Shown piece after piece: positions 34,401 through 44,185 of a DNA stretch of 64,000 nucleotides; the stretch's first letter is position 1; every line of letters begins with the position of its first letter. Under the pieces are notes generated by a model. It saw only the letters and a program-made list of their open reading frames with translations. It was not told where the DNA came from and did not search any database. Origin of the DNA: Taeniopygia guttata (Eukaryota; Chordata; Aves; Passeriformes; Estrildidae); the NCBI RefSeq assembly GCF_048771995.1, contig NC_133024.1:59478501-59542500 (forward strand), written 5' to 3'. A program made the position numbers and the translations under genes.

Positions 34401-35900
34401 GTTCTTCTTTAGTGTCTGTTACTACTGTCACTATGAATATAGTAGAATAATTTTTCATGTAAAACTATTTATTTTGCTCTCTGCCATTGGTGGAATAAAA
34501 CATACATAGGCCTTTGCTCTTTCTAAGATTCACGGAGTTATCTCAAAGTTTAAGAATATTGTTTCTTGGGTTGCTTTATTGTTTGTTTTTTCTTCTTTGT
34601 TAAATCAGCTCTTTTCTCATTTTCAGGTAGTTGTTGTGATTATTTTTCTTTTAAAGTTTTTGCCTCTATTCTTTCCTATTTCTTTCTCCACTGACATTTA
34701 CTAAGGATACTTCACTAGAACTGATTTCATTCTTAAAGTAGTTTCTTCTTTCGATGCTGATATGACATACGTTCTCTGGTGCAATTTTGTCAAGGCTGAC
34801 ACCGTTACATTGTGAATAAGTATGGTCTGTTTTCCTTAAAAATAATTCTTAACTCATGTATAAACTATTATTTGCATGTGTGATGTAGTAAGTGTTTGCA
34901 CAGGAAGTGAAGAAAAATCATGAGGAAACAGAGCTACTCAACTTTTGCACTTTTTGATGAGAGAATTGGTTTAGATACACAAATGCACTGTACCTGAGTA
35001 AATGAGGGGCCTCATGGTCTTGGGAGAGCTAATCCTGCTCCTGTGTGAAAAAAGCGGAAGTTTTATGTTGTGTTTGAGCCGGATCATGCTCTCTAAGAAA
35101 TGCAGCTAAAGCCCTTGAGCTGGCAAAACACATGCTCTAGTTCCAACCTGTGGCTTTGTCCTGTGGGCTTTCAACAGATGATTCCAAGTTAGGAGCACAC
35201 ATTTAAAAACCTACTGTAGTGCATGGAAGATTAAAAGGGTCTCTAGCTTGTTCCTGCCCCTAGTAGTGACCAAATCCAGGTGCTTAGGGGATGTGTAAAG
35301 GAAACTGGGCTTGTACTTTGAGGTATTTCTTTTGACATGGTGTCTTCATTCTGCCAATAATGTCAGACCAAGTTCTGTATTTATTTTTCATTATGTTTAT
35401 AATTTACCTCCATTGTCTGTGGAGATCCAACAACATCATGGCCATCTACAACATTATGACCGTCTACATCAGTGAAGTATTAGTATTTTAGCCTAGGCAA
35501 GATTGCTTACACTTTCTACTCCATGTATGCTAAATTTATCATTCTATATCCAGTTGCTAAGCTGTCTTCTTTTCCTGGAATTTTTAGCCTTCCTGACTCC
35601 AGTCTTTCCATTTGGATTTTCTGTATGTTGTTGTTGATACTCTTTAATACTTTACTTTCTCTTCCTCCCCATTTTTTCCAGGAGTCAAAGAGGTCAGAGT
35701 CTCTCATGGACATCCACCAGAAAAAACTGAAGAGCAAAGCATCTGAAGAAAAGAGCAAACCTCAGGAAAGAAGGCCATTTGACCGAGAGCAGGATCTCAA
35801 AGTCAATCGCTTTGATGAAGCACAAAAGAAAGCTCTTATAAAAAAATCCAGAGATCTGAATAGTAAATTTGAGCACAGTAAAGGCAACATGTTTTTATAA
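19340..35900 (+). CDS. GPALPP1: GPALPP1 (KIAA1704), complete, eight coding exons
   Basis: GPALPP motifs-containing protein 1, a poorly characterised, probably nuclear protein. The exon chain is 19340-19424, 24834-24972, 25993-26088, 29938-30046, 32521-32655, 32873-33037, 33456-33554 and 35682-35900. It totals 1047 bases: 348 residues plus a TAA stop, close to the 340 I recall for human. GPALPP motifs lie at residues 7, 29, 91 and 111, with degenerate copies at FIGPS (near 133) and LIGPMP (154-159). An acidic Asp run (83-87) and a KKPKR patch (75-79) suggest nuclear import. The C-terminal half, from RESWMTELPPEL in exon 6 to GNMFL, is the conserved DUF3752 region rich in Lys/Arg/Glu. The molecular function is not established. 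The gene shares its promoter with NUFIP1. Confidence 0.97.
21111..21140. repeat. 12-bp inverted repeat, 6-base loop
   Basis: TCAAATATCAGT (21111-21122) and ACTGATATTTGA (21129-21140) are perfect reverse complements, in GPALPP1 intron 1. Confidence 0.9.
24705..24805 (+). mobile_element. CR1 LINE 3' fragment in GPALPP1 intron 1
   Basis: About 100 bases of CR1 3' end, CCTGCCCATGGCAGGGGGAT through ATCATCTTTAAGGTCCCTTC and a degenerate ATTCTGTGAGTTTATGAT tail. It is plus sense, the same as GPALPP1. It ends about 30 bases before exon 2. Confidence 0.9.
24834..24972 (+). CDS. GPALPP1: GPALPP1 coding exon 2
   Basis: Joins a split Gly, then PALPPDYKSSCSSETPDSDD onward, an acidic Ser-rich segment with the second GPALPP motif, as in human GPALPPNYKSSSSDSSDSDE. 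The acceptor is GTTGCAG with a weak pyrimidine tract and the donor is AA|GTGAGT. A CR1 3' tail ends about 30 bases upstream. Confidence 0.95.
25993..26088 (+). CDS. GPALPP1: GPALPP1 coding exon 3
   Basis: 31 full codons with a split Lys and a split Arg: KPKRIHEDDDDDGFFGPALP continuing PGFKKQDDSPE. It is nearly identical to human DDDDGFFGPALPPGFKKQDD. The acceptor is TTTGCAG and the donor is AG|GTAATT. Confidence 0.97.
27355..27420 (+). mobile_element. CR1 LINE 3' fragment in GPALPP1 intron 3
   Basis: About 65 bases ending CTTGATGATCCTTGTGGTTC CCTTCCAACTCAGAATATTC TGTGAC, the typical CR1 3' terminus in plus sense. The upstream boundary is uncertain. Confidence 0.75.
27937..27960. repeat. (AT)12 microsatellite
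   Basis: Twelve uninterrupted AT units in GPALPP1 intron 3. Confidence 0.95.
28837..28896. repeat. 30-bp tandem duplication
   Basis: AACTGTAGCAGCTAGGTGGA begins both units (28837 and 28867). Only a few mismatches occur near the ends. GPALPP1 intron 3. Confidence 0.9.
29938..30046 (+). CDS. GPALPP1: GPALPP1 coding exon 4
   Basis: 36 codons after a split Arg: PIIGPALPPGFRKPSEDTRS and so on to SESRPQ. A long T-rich tract precedes the TCAAG acceptor. The donor CAG|GTTTGT lacks the usual A at +3. A second, eroded motif copy (SFIGPSV) follows the main one. Confidence 0.93.
30047..32520 (+). other. GPALPP1: GPALPP1 intron 4
   Basis: 2.5 kb with one antisense CR1 fragment. No other feature was recognised. 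Confidence 0.8.
31755..31965 (-). mobile_element. CR1 LINE, 5'-truncated, in GPALPP1 intron 4
   Basis: About 210 bases in minus sense. The plus strand starts ATCATGGAATCGTTAGGTTG, the reverse complement of the CR1 3' end, and continues into the CACCACTTCCTTGGCAGCCT segment. It is antisense to GPALPP1. Confidence 0.88.
32521..32655 (+). CDS. GPALPP1: GPALPP1 coding exon 5
   Basis: 45 codons, phase 0, LTDSSEDEDNLIGPMPAKGP then VESDVAKEFERRAQRMKEKL. It matches human ETDSSEDEDIIGPMPAKGPV and EFEKRAQRMKEKL. The acceptor is TTGGAAG and the donor is AGC|GTAAGT. The second half is a predicted charged helix. Confidence 0.96.
32873..33037 (+). CDS. GPALPP1: GPALPP1 coding exon 6
   Basis: 55 codons, phase 0, DEPKQVTRESWMTELPPELK to WTDTPADREKKAK. 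This is the most conserved part of the protein and the start of the DUF3752 region (human RESWMTELPPEMKDFGLGPR). The acceptor is TTGCAAAG and the donor is AAG|GTGAGC. Confidence 0.97.
33456..33554 (+). CDS. GPALPP1: GPALPP1 coding exon 7
   Basis: 33 codons, phase 0, EREEAKKSSSKDNEEMVLSG then RDKRLIEQVTSYN. It matches human HILSGRDKRLAEQVSSYN. The acceptor is CATCAG and the donor is AAT|GTAAGT. Confidence 0.96.
33555..35681 (+). other. GPALPP1: GPALPP1 intron 7
   Basis: 2.1 kb, AT-rich, no element recognised. Confidence 0.8.
35682..35900 (+). CDS. GPALPP1: GPALPP1 coding exon 8 with stop
   Basis: 72 codons plus TAA, ESKRSESLMDIHQKKLKSKA to HSKGNMFL. It is nearly the same as the human C-terminus (ESKRSESLMDIHHKKLKSKA ... 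GKGNMFL). The acceptor is TTTCCAG. The residues are almost all charged, consistent with a long helix. Confidence 0.98.
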   Translation, partial: ESKRSESLMDIHQKKLKSKASEEKSKPQERRPFDREQDLKVNRFDEAQKKALIKKSRDLNSKFEHSKGNMFL

Positions 35901-35991
35901 GATGAAAGCACTAGGCTTTTTTGAAGTGAAGTCAATTAAAATTTGAATACTTAATTTTTGTAAGTATTTTTCTGTAAATATTTATATGCAA

Positions 35992-36120
35992 AATAAATAT
36001 CCTGATGTTTAACTATTTTTCCTTGTCTGTAAATACTCTCTTATAAATACTCTCTTAGGGAGGATCATCTGTACTAAAACTAAACTAGTAAAGGGAGAGT
36101 CCTGGTATAAAAAAAATAAA
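35992..36120 (+). terminator. GPALPP1: GPALPP1 polyadenylation signals
   Basis: Canonical AATAAA hexamers at 35992-35997 and 36115-36120, about 90 and 215 bases after the stop codon, with T-rich sequence downstream of each. They predict a short 3' UTR with two possible ends. Which one is used cannot be read from DNA. Confidence 0.75.
36030..36057. repeat. 14-bp exact tandem duplication
   Basis: TAAATACTCTCTTA occurs twice in a row, just after the first GPALPP1 polyadenylation signal and before the second. Confidence 0.9.
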
Positions 36121-36771
36121 CATTTGCTACTTTGAAACTTTGATACATGTATTTTTTTGTTGTTCACTTAAAAATAATTAATTAAAATAGGTGGGTTTTT
36201 AAGGAGCTCTAGATTTAATCTCGCAATTGAGTTGGCAGTTTTCCTTTTTCTCTTGTCATGCTTAAGATATTCTTTCTGAGCCTGATCTTAAGGCCGTGGA
36301 AAAATCCCCTTCACAAGATTTTACAAAAATCCCATTTTTGTGTGCAGAACATTGCTTGACTGGAGCTTCTGCTGGGGAATATAAACTCAGATAGTAGCTT
36401 TTACATTTGCCCAGTGCTTTTATCTCTGTGATTCTGTGTCTGTACATAAATACAGGTTTATGTGTATGCAGTATAGTTTCTGTACTGTAGCAGGAAGTGC
36501 TAGGAGTAGCAGGAGTAGTAAAACATCAAGATTTTCAGAGTTAGTTGTAAAATGGTAGTATATGAAAAGAGAAAAACTAATTTGAGTTTCAATTTGTAGG
36601 GACTGTCATCAGGAATCCATGTTTTTTTAAGCACATACAATGCGAGACTCAAAATAAGGATTATTTTGTCCATTAATTTGCAGACCAGAACAGCTCTTCT
36701 GTAAGGAAGGAAATAAATCTGACATTTTAAAAAGTCTGCATTCATGTTTAGAGTTCTTTACCTCTTCCATG

Positions 36772-36967
36772 GGTTAACAGCAGAAAGGGTTGTTAAACCT
36801 TGCAGTGGGCTGCTCAAGGAGGTGGTGGAGTCAGCATCCCTGATGGTGTGCAAGAAACAGCTGGATATAGCACTCAATGCTTTGGTCTACATAGTGGTCA
36901 TCAGTCAAAGGCTGGAGTCAATGATTTAGAAGCCTTTTCCAACCTAAATGATTCTGTGATTCTGTGT
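36772..36967 (+). mobile_element. CR1 LINE 3' fragment, intergenic
   Basis: About 195 bases. It includes TGGGCTGCTCAAGGAGGTGG TGGAGTC and ends with AACCTAAATGATTCTGTGAT TCTGTG, the two-copy CR1 tail repeat. It lies about 0.8 kb beyond the GPALPP1 polyadenylation signals, plus sense. Confidence 0.88.
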
Positions 36968-39900
36968 TAATTATTTACAATTAGACCTGTGCTTTTGCCC
37001 AGTCTCGGAGAGTTTACGATGTTGCAAATGCCTGCTTATGTGGAATGCATTTAGATACCACTTTTTTTCTAATGGGCAATTTATTTTGCCAGCTGAAAAA
37101 CCTGCTACCTTCAGGAGAAAGAGAGACTAGTTTTATATTGTTTGCTTTTTATCAGTTTTCAGTTTCTGAGCCTTCTGTTTTGAGGTGAGAGGAAGAATTA
37201 AATAAGGGCTATGTATTTTTCTTCCCCTAATACAGACTTCTCTTGCCTCATGCTTTTTTTAACTCAGCAAGCAAGGCCTCATTAAGATTCTACTTTCTGA
37301 GCAAATGTAGATTTCTTTATTGGAAAAGCAGTATTAGAAATGTCTGGGATTTTTTTAGGCAACTAAAGTGATGACAGGGTGAACATGGTATGACTAGCTA
37401 AATCTTCACAGCTGAAAAAAAAATTACTTGAGTGCATCATGCACTCCTTGCTCATTCAAAGTCTGGAGCAAGGATGAGGGCTTCTTATATAAAAATGTTG
37501 TTGTTCTGTTGTCTGTTTTGATTTTTGTTCTTTGGCCCCTTCTCCTCCAAACTGAGGTGGGAGGAGTGGTCACAGATGGCCAGATCCAGTTGGCTCCCTG
37601 CTGTTTGCTGTCTGCCCTGCTTGGCCCCATCACTGTCTCCTGCACTGTCCAAGGCCATGTTTGAGAGGAGGCACTCCTAACAGGAGTGCAGCAGCCCCTT
37701 TCCCATTGTGCACTACTCTTCCATCTGTGGGACCCATGGTTCTAGTTAGTGGAGCCTTGGTGCAAGTTGGGAGCTTGTTTTTGACTCTTTTTTTTTTTTT
37801 TTTTTTCCCCCACCCTGCAGCAGCTTCATAAAGACTTGATGATATCAGGGTTATGAACTTGAGGTGGAGGAAAGTGGAGTTGTTGAGAGTTCAAGTTAAG
37901 CTTTTCATTACTTTGTGTAAATTGCATGAACCTTTGAACTGAATTCATACACAAACTCGTCTCTTACTCATGCCAAGCCATCCCCTCAAATACTCATTAG
38001 AACAAGCAGTAACTCAGTAAATTACAAGTTCTGTAAGCTTTCATGGGAAAAGATGAGACATCTACAATTTGGACAAGTCGTAAAGCTTTTCTGCTGAAAT
38101 GTTAGGAGGTGTTTTTTTTCAGAATCTTATTTGAAAAACCAGGATCTATTTCACTGAGAATCTTCACCGTAATTACTATGCAGTGTTTCTGGTAAGCAGC
38201 TCTCAACGTGGATTTAATTTATGCTGTTGCTATTCTGCAGTGCCAGCCCATGTCACACCATACGGACTCCAGGCATATCAGGAAATTCCATTTTGTAAAA
38301 ATGTCAGAGAAGTTTTCCTGGATGTGAAAAGTCTACCAGCCTAGATTTTAGTGTGATTGCCTTTGATTTGGGCTGGCATAGGCGTCCTTTATTTGTACTG
38401 GTGTTGAACATTTCTGCTCAAGAGTGAGGTCTCCCTCTTCTGAAATGTTAAATAGGTGTGTAATTCATAGTATAGTCAATAAAAAGAAAGCTTTGTGGTA
38501 GGCATATGATAAATTGGGAGTTTAGAAGGAATTTTAAGGAACCTTATATGTTAATAACAAAACAGAAAGGGAAAGGAACCAAAAAACAATCTTTTGAGTT
38601 TGCTGTTACCAAGTAACAATTAAAAGCTGCATAGACATTTCAAGAAAACTTACTGATTTCTCTGTGTGTCTCTTCAGGACAAATATATTGAGCTACCATG
38701 CTGTCTGAGATGGAAAATTTTGTTAGAATGTGATACAGTAATACCTGGGTAAAATCTCTGTCTATGCTCTTCCAATGTAAACAACTATTTGTGGAGTTAT
38801 TTTTTGCTTTTGCTATTGCAGAATGGATATTTGGTGGATGTCCTGTGCATGTTTGCTTTCCTGGGATAAAATGCATTTCCCAAATAATCAATGGCAATAG
38901 AAATGTGTTTTATTTAGAGCTTTGATAGCATCATATTGATAGCACCAAAATGGCATTGTAGAAATATATTTCTTTCAGAAAGAAACACCGAGATGAAACA
39001 TTAATATATTTCTGTCTAGTAGAAAAGGGGATTTTTCACATAAAAGAAGATTTTAAAAGCTCCAGAAGATTCCAAAAGTCCTGGGCTAATTGAACTTGGG
39101 GACTTGTTTTGGTTTTTTTGAAATGTAAATTTGTTGCGATTTCTGTCTAGCCAATTACAAGTCACATGTTGATTTAAGAGTCATGCAGCATTAAAAATCA
39201 GAATCTGAAAACTTTCTGTGCATGCATCCCCAGCTCCTGCCACCCGCCGTGTGTGCAGTGCATATAGTTTCTAATTACATAATTGCCTAATTCTCAAATA
39301 AAAGACATGCATATGTTTTCCTGTCCTTATGAATTGCATGCAGTGGTTTATATGCTGGGGGGAAAAAAACCTAACAAGTTCTGCAGTGTCTTTCAGACAC
39401 TCTTCAAATGTTTCTCATGTGCTCACAAAGATGGATGAGGAACATAATTGCAGCTCCCTGTTGTTGTGCACCTCTGAAATGCATTTTTCTGATGCTTCCA
39501 GCTCTGGCAGATGTATGGGAAGTGGTGACCCACAATAGTATCTCACACAAATGTGGCATTTCTGTTCTTTTCAAACATGGCATGAAGGCTGAGGCATTAC
39601 CTGTGCAGAGCTGATTATTTCATAACAGCCACTTCTGGTTCCTCCCAAAGTGGCTGTCACTGCAACAGCCACTGGTTCAGTTCATCTGTTTTCTTACATT
39701 GGTCCTTAAACCTGTAATAAGTCCCATTGCTCTTTGAAATTACACCTATTTCGAATCAGCATGGAAATTAAGCCTTAGTTTTAAAAAGCAAGGTCTTTCT
39801 TTCAGAGTGGGAATTTAAGATGTCTAGGAGACAGCAGCACAAACTGTTACTTCAGCAGGAGCAGATGCAGCTGTGACTTCTTCCAAATAATTATTCCAAA

Positions 39901-40029
39901 AATAAATATTCAAAAACAATTCTTATTATCAGATCTAGAGGAAGGGAAGTGGGGAAAAAAAGGCTGACCCAGGCTCTCAGCCACTTAACATTGCAACCAC
40001 TTGCTTCACTTCATAGGGCTGTAGCCTGT

Positions 40030-40510
40030 GACACCTGGCCAGGAGTTTGACAGTTTGGGGCAAATTACACCTTCTCTCTGTCCTTACCTGTCTCTCAGCC
40101 AGCCTTGCTGGTACCTGGACAAGCAAGCCCCCAGCTCGCAGCCCTGCTGCAGCTGCACCACTCAGCCCTCCTCTGCTGCTCGCCAACCAGACCAGCATCA
40201 CATTGGCTGTGCTCACACACACCCACTCAGACCAGAAAGAACACTCTGGTTTAAACCAGATAAAAATAGGTTTTAATGAGAATGCAGAACAGATTGGAGT
40301 GATCAAGTGCAGGCAGGGCTCAAGCAAGCACACTGACCTGCCCTTTTTACACTCTTTTCCCACAATTGCTTGTTTCCAATTCACCTCAGTTCCTTCCTTT
40401 CCCCACTTTAATCCATCCCAAACATACTAAGTCTTGTACATTCCCACGGCCCTTGGAAAACATTCCAAAACAAGCTGTAGACAATCCCAAAAGCGTTTTT
40501 TCCCACCACA
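40030..40510 (-). mobile_element. Possible old solo LTR, family uncertain
   Basis: Read on the minus strand, the stretch begins TGTGGTGGG, has a TATA-like TGTAAAAAGGG (plus 40341-40350 region) and an ATTAAA polyadenylation hexamer about 70 bases later (40272-40277). That spacing is typical of the U3-R junction of retroviral LTRs, and TGTGGTGGG starts some avian LTR families I know. No partner LTR or internal region was seen and no flanking target duplication could be confirmed. If real, it is an old, decayed solo LTR. Confidence 0.3.
40245..40260. repeat. 16-bp perfect palindrome
   Basis: TCTGGTTTAAACCAGA is its own reverse complement. It lies inside the possible LTR. Confidence 0.9.
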
Positions 40511-42432
40511 TTCCTCAATGAGCCTTATACCCATCATCTTGTAAATACCTCTAGGTGTTTCTCCATGACCCACAAGAGGGTCATGTGTCTCCTCTGCAGG
40601 GCTTCACACATCATTAACGCTGAGGCCATGGAAGCTTAATGATCCTTTCCACTGCTTGGAGTTCCCTTTTTTCTGTTCAGCTGCTTTGTACCTCTCCTGT
40701 CAGGGCAGTGAAGTGTTGGCCTGACCTAGAGGGACATCTGAGCTATGTGTAAGCAAGCAAGCCAAACTCCTACTGCTGCTTCCCAGTGCAGCACCAATCC
40801 CCATCTGATGCCCCACAGCACCAGGTTCAGACAAATCAAATCAAAGTGATTGGTTCCCATCAAGGGAGGAAAGGCACAATGGAAAACCAGCAACTTCAGG
40901 AAAAGGAGACCAGCTGGCTGCTGGTGTGTACAGAGCCTGTAGCCAGGGGGAAGCTGACTAGAAGCAATGAAGGTGTTCCTGTTGTTTCCAAGGTAACTTC
41001 CATCTTCTGCCACCCAGGTGAGGCTCAGCCTTTATCATAATGTGAGCAGAATGCAAATAATGGGCCTGATGTGGAAAACAAAGCGCACACAAAATGCCAT
41101 ATGTTACCCCAGCTGCTCTGCTAGTAATTTCTTACCTTCCAGCCCTCCACATGAGCCTACTGAGGCAAAGTGGCAGGAACAAGGAATTCACCCACTGCAG
41201 CTGGACCTTCCTGACTCGCTGCCAGCTGGAAGCCAGCTAATTCAAAATTATCATAGGTGGCTTTCCAACTGGAGTTAACAACTCAGGAGCCCAGGAACTT
41301 CATCAATGCACAGCTCTTTGGTGCCCACACCACATGGATCTGACCTTCCTTGTATGCTTGTCTGAGAGGATCCATGAGTTCTCCAGCTTGCATCCGTACC
41401 AGCTAGGTTTGACTGTTTCCTCAAACCTGTCCTGGGATCTTCTAGGGAAATAAAGGAGCGAAGGCTGCTCAGACTATGTCTCTGTGGCAACCATGAGAGA
41501 GCTGGGCTGCTGTCACCGAACCAAGTGGCACTTCTTGTATGGAGTCACATGGGTCAGGTGCTATTGACCTCTGCACCACTTGTGACAAAAGTCACTGGAT
41601 TTTAATTGCCTCTTCAAAACCAGCACGAGAGAGGAAAAGAGGAGCGAGAGGATGTGCCCACAGTCATGCACTGAGTGCAATACTTTAATCCTTTGGTCTT
41701 TGATGTATGCATTATTGTTCACAAAGGGAGTTCCCAGGAGCAGAGAAACTTAAGGCCATCACTGAACTCTGTGCAGTTCTTCCTGTCATTATCATGCTGT
41801 GCACTGGCAGGGAGCCCACACCAAAAATGACAGCCTTCCACAGAGCCCTCCCAGGACACACTCCCAGGCTGTGGCCCCGCTGCTGCCCCTGGTTCAACAT
41901 TTCTCTACAACATCTTTTCAGAACAGAGACCTCAGCAGGGAGAGGGACACAAGTGCCAGGCTGAGCTGTTAGGGCAGAATCCAGAACAGACCAGCACCCC
42001 AGTGCTGAGGGTTATGGGGGAAAGTCTTTAGGAGGTTTCTGCTCAGTATTGATACTCTAGCAGGATAAGTCTCCTTTCCCCAGAAGGGGATCTGCAACGA
42101 TACTAAATGCAAGCATTATCTGAAAAACTTGGCAGCAGGAGGCCCTCCTTTCCAGGTATTTGCAGCTTTCCTGCAAGCTGGCATTATCTGCTCCAGGTGT
42201 CAGCTCTGATTCACCCACAAGATTCTGTGTCACAAAAGATCACACCAATATGACTTCTTTTTTAGATTATTTCAAAGCACAAACCCCAGCACTGCCAATA
42301 TTGAAGAGTTCCTAGCACAGTGTACTAAAAAGCCCTGTTTTGGAATATGGACTTAAATTTGGGATTCCTGCTAGAATAAGGAGTATTTTTTTGTGGTGTG
42401 GTGTGTTTTTTTTTTGTTTGTTTTGGGGTTTT

Positions 42433-42460
42433 GTTTGTTTGTTTGTTTGTTTGTTTGTTT
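42433..42460. repeat. (GTTT)7 microsatellite
   Basis: Seven exact GTTT units preceded by T- and G-rich sequence from about 42386, intergenic. Confidence 0.95.
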
Positions 42461-44149
42461 ACCAAATATACCCCTACCTACAAGCCTTCAACCCTCTCAG
42501 GTCACAAATGCTGAGAAGAAATTTGTTGGTGCCTAAGATGCTGCTTTCCAAGACCTGCTCTGGCAATGCTGTACCCCAGGCAAGGAGGCTGGCTGAGGTC
42601 TGCTTCCACATATAGGGGCTGCAGCAATGGCAGGATGAGTGGATCTGTGAGCAAGGAACCTGTCCACCCCAGAGGATCAGACTTCTCCATTTGTGAGGCT
42701 GAGCTGACCAGTAGGAATCTCATGGCCTGCTTTCTTGAAGGATGTGGAGAGATTCACTTTGCCTTGTCAGCTTCTGAGATGAAATGATGTATCACAACTA
42801 TCAGCTGAGGCAACCAGTGAAATTTCTGTCCTATACCTGTTTGTCAAACCCTGCTCATCAGGGTCTTGGAAAATGGAGTGTGGAAGGAGCTGCCTGGTTG
42901 CCCACCAGTTGGTGGTGATTTTCTCTAGCACTCAGAGATGGGCACAGGCCAACAAATTGATACCTCCTGGAACATGGACAAACGAACTTGTATCCTCTCA
43001 TCTGGGTTTAAGCACACAGAAAAAGCAGAAATCTCCACCGATGTGCAAATAGCAATAGCAAGTGAGATGATACAGGCAGCTGAAGCATCATCCTATTTCG
43101 ACTGCTGTACCCTCTCAATTAGCAATTGAATAGTCTTGGTTACAGAGTCATATTAAAAACTCTTCACCAGGAGGAATTCTTGGTTCACCAGCTAATACGA
43201 GACAGTGAAAATCTGCCAAATGCTTGGGAATTTGAAATGCACTAGGCACAACTTTGCAAAGGCAAAAGAAAGCTTCTTTCTCAGCCTGTCAAAAGATACC
43301 GTCTTTAACTCTTCAAAAGAGTCAGCAGGGATGAAGTGCTTCCAACAGGCTATATTTCTTACGGTTTACTTGTTCCATTTCTGATCTTCCAGCCCTGATT
43401 CTCAAAGAAAATTCTACAACATCTTTGTGAGGTAAATCTGGGAACTGTATCACATTACTTTCCCGAATACTAATGTTTTAGTACACATTACCATCCTTCT
43501 CTCTGCACCTTTTCCAATTATCAATCTCCCAGTGCTTTACATCATGCTACTACTATTCTACGAATTACCTGCACCTCTTTTCCCCCTAGGATATAACCAC
43601 CAATATACTCTTTATATTCCACGGGTGCTGTCAGATGTCTAACTCAGACACAGGTCTAATTAAACCCAGAACAACTGCTCCCAAGATGAAGTTAGGTTTG
43701 AAATTCACCTCATCTTTTCTGAGGAGTGTACATGCCCCAAAACTCATCTGCTTTCTTCACATGTACTAGCTGGCTCCCGAAAAGCTATTACACCTACATC
43801 AAATTCTTTATCTTGAAACCTTTGGCTCTTACAATACTGACATGCCAAAAGGCTTCATAGACTGCAAATAGGAGGGGCAGCAAGGGAGGGACTGGATCTG
43901 GTTTCTAAAAAATAGAGCACTATGACATACTTCACAGAAGATCTTAAATTCTGTTTCACGGGACAGAGTGGGGTTTTAGCACAAATTTAAAAGAGATGCT
44001 CACTTTTGAGTAGCAACAATGACGCACAGCTACAAATTCCTTCAATGCTCAGACCCCCCTTCACTCTTTCAGCCCCTGCCTGGAAAAAACACCTCTGCAC
44101 TCCTTCCGGAGGCTCCTCTCCATAAGGGCAACGTCATTCAAGCTGCCCT

Positions 44150-44185
44150 TTCACTGAGCCTCAGTTTCCCATCTGTAGAACAAGG
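44150..44185 (+). repeat. MIR-like (CORE-SINE) 3' segment
   Basis: TCACTGAGCCTCAGTTTCCC followed by ATCTGTAGAA closely resembles the 3' part of MIR SINEs (TGAGCCTCAGTTTCCTCATC TGTAAAA). Only about 30 bases can be matched by eye. MIR copies are common in mammals and rare and old in birds, so this is a tentative call. Confidence 0.4.

Noticed and set aside
39977-40430. Overlapping ORFs of 127 and 135 codons on opposite strands
   Set aside because: They lie in the possible LTR region and have no recognisable domain. Both strands are open because of local composition.
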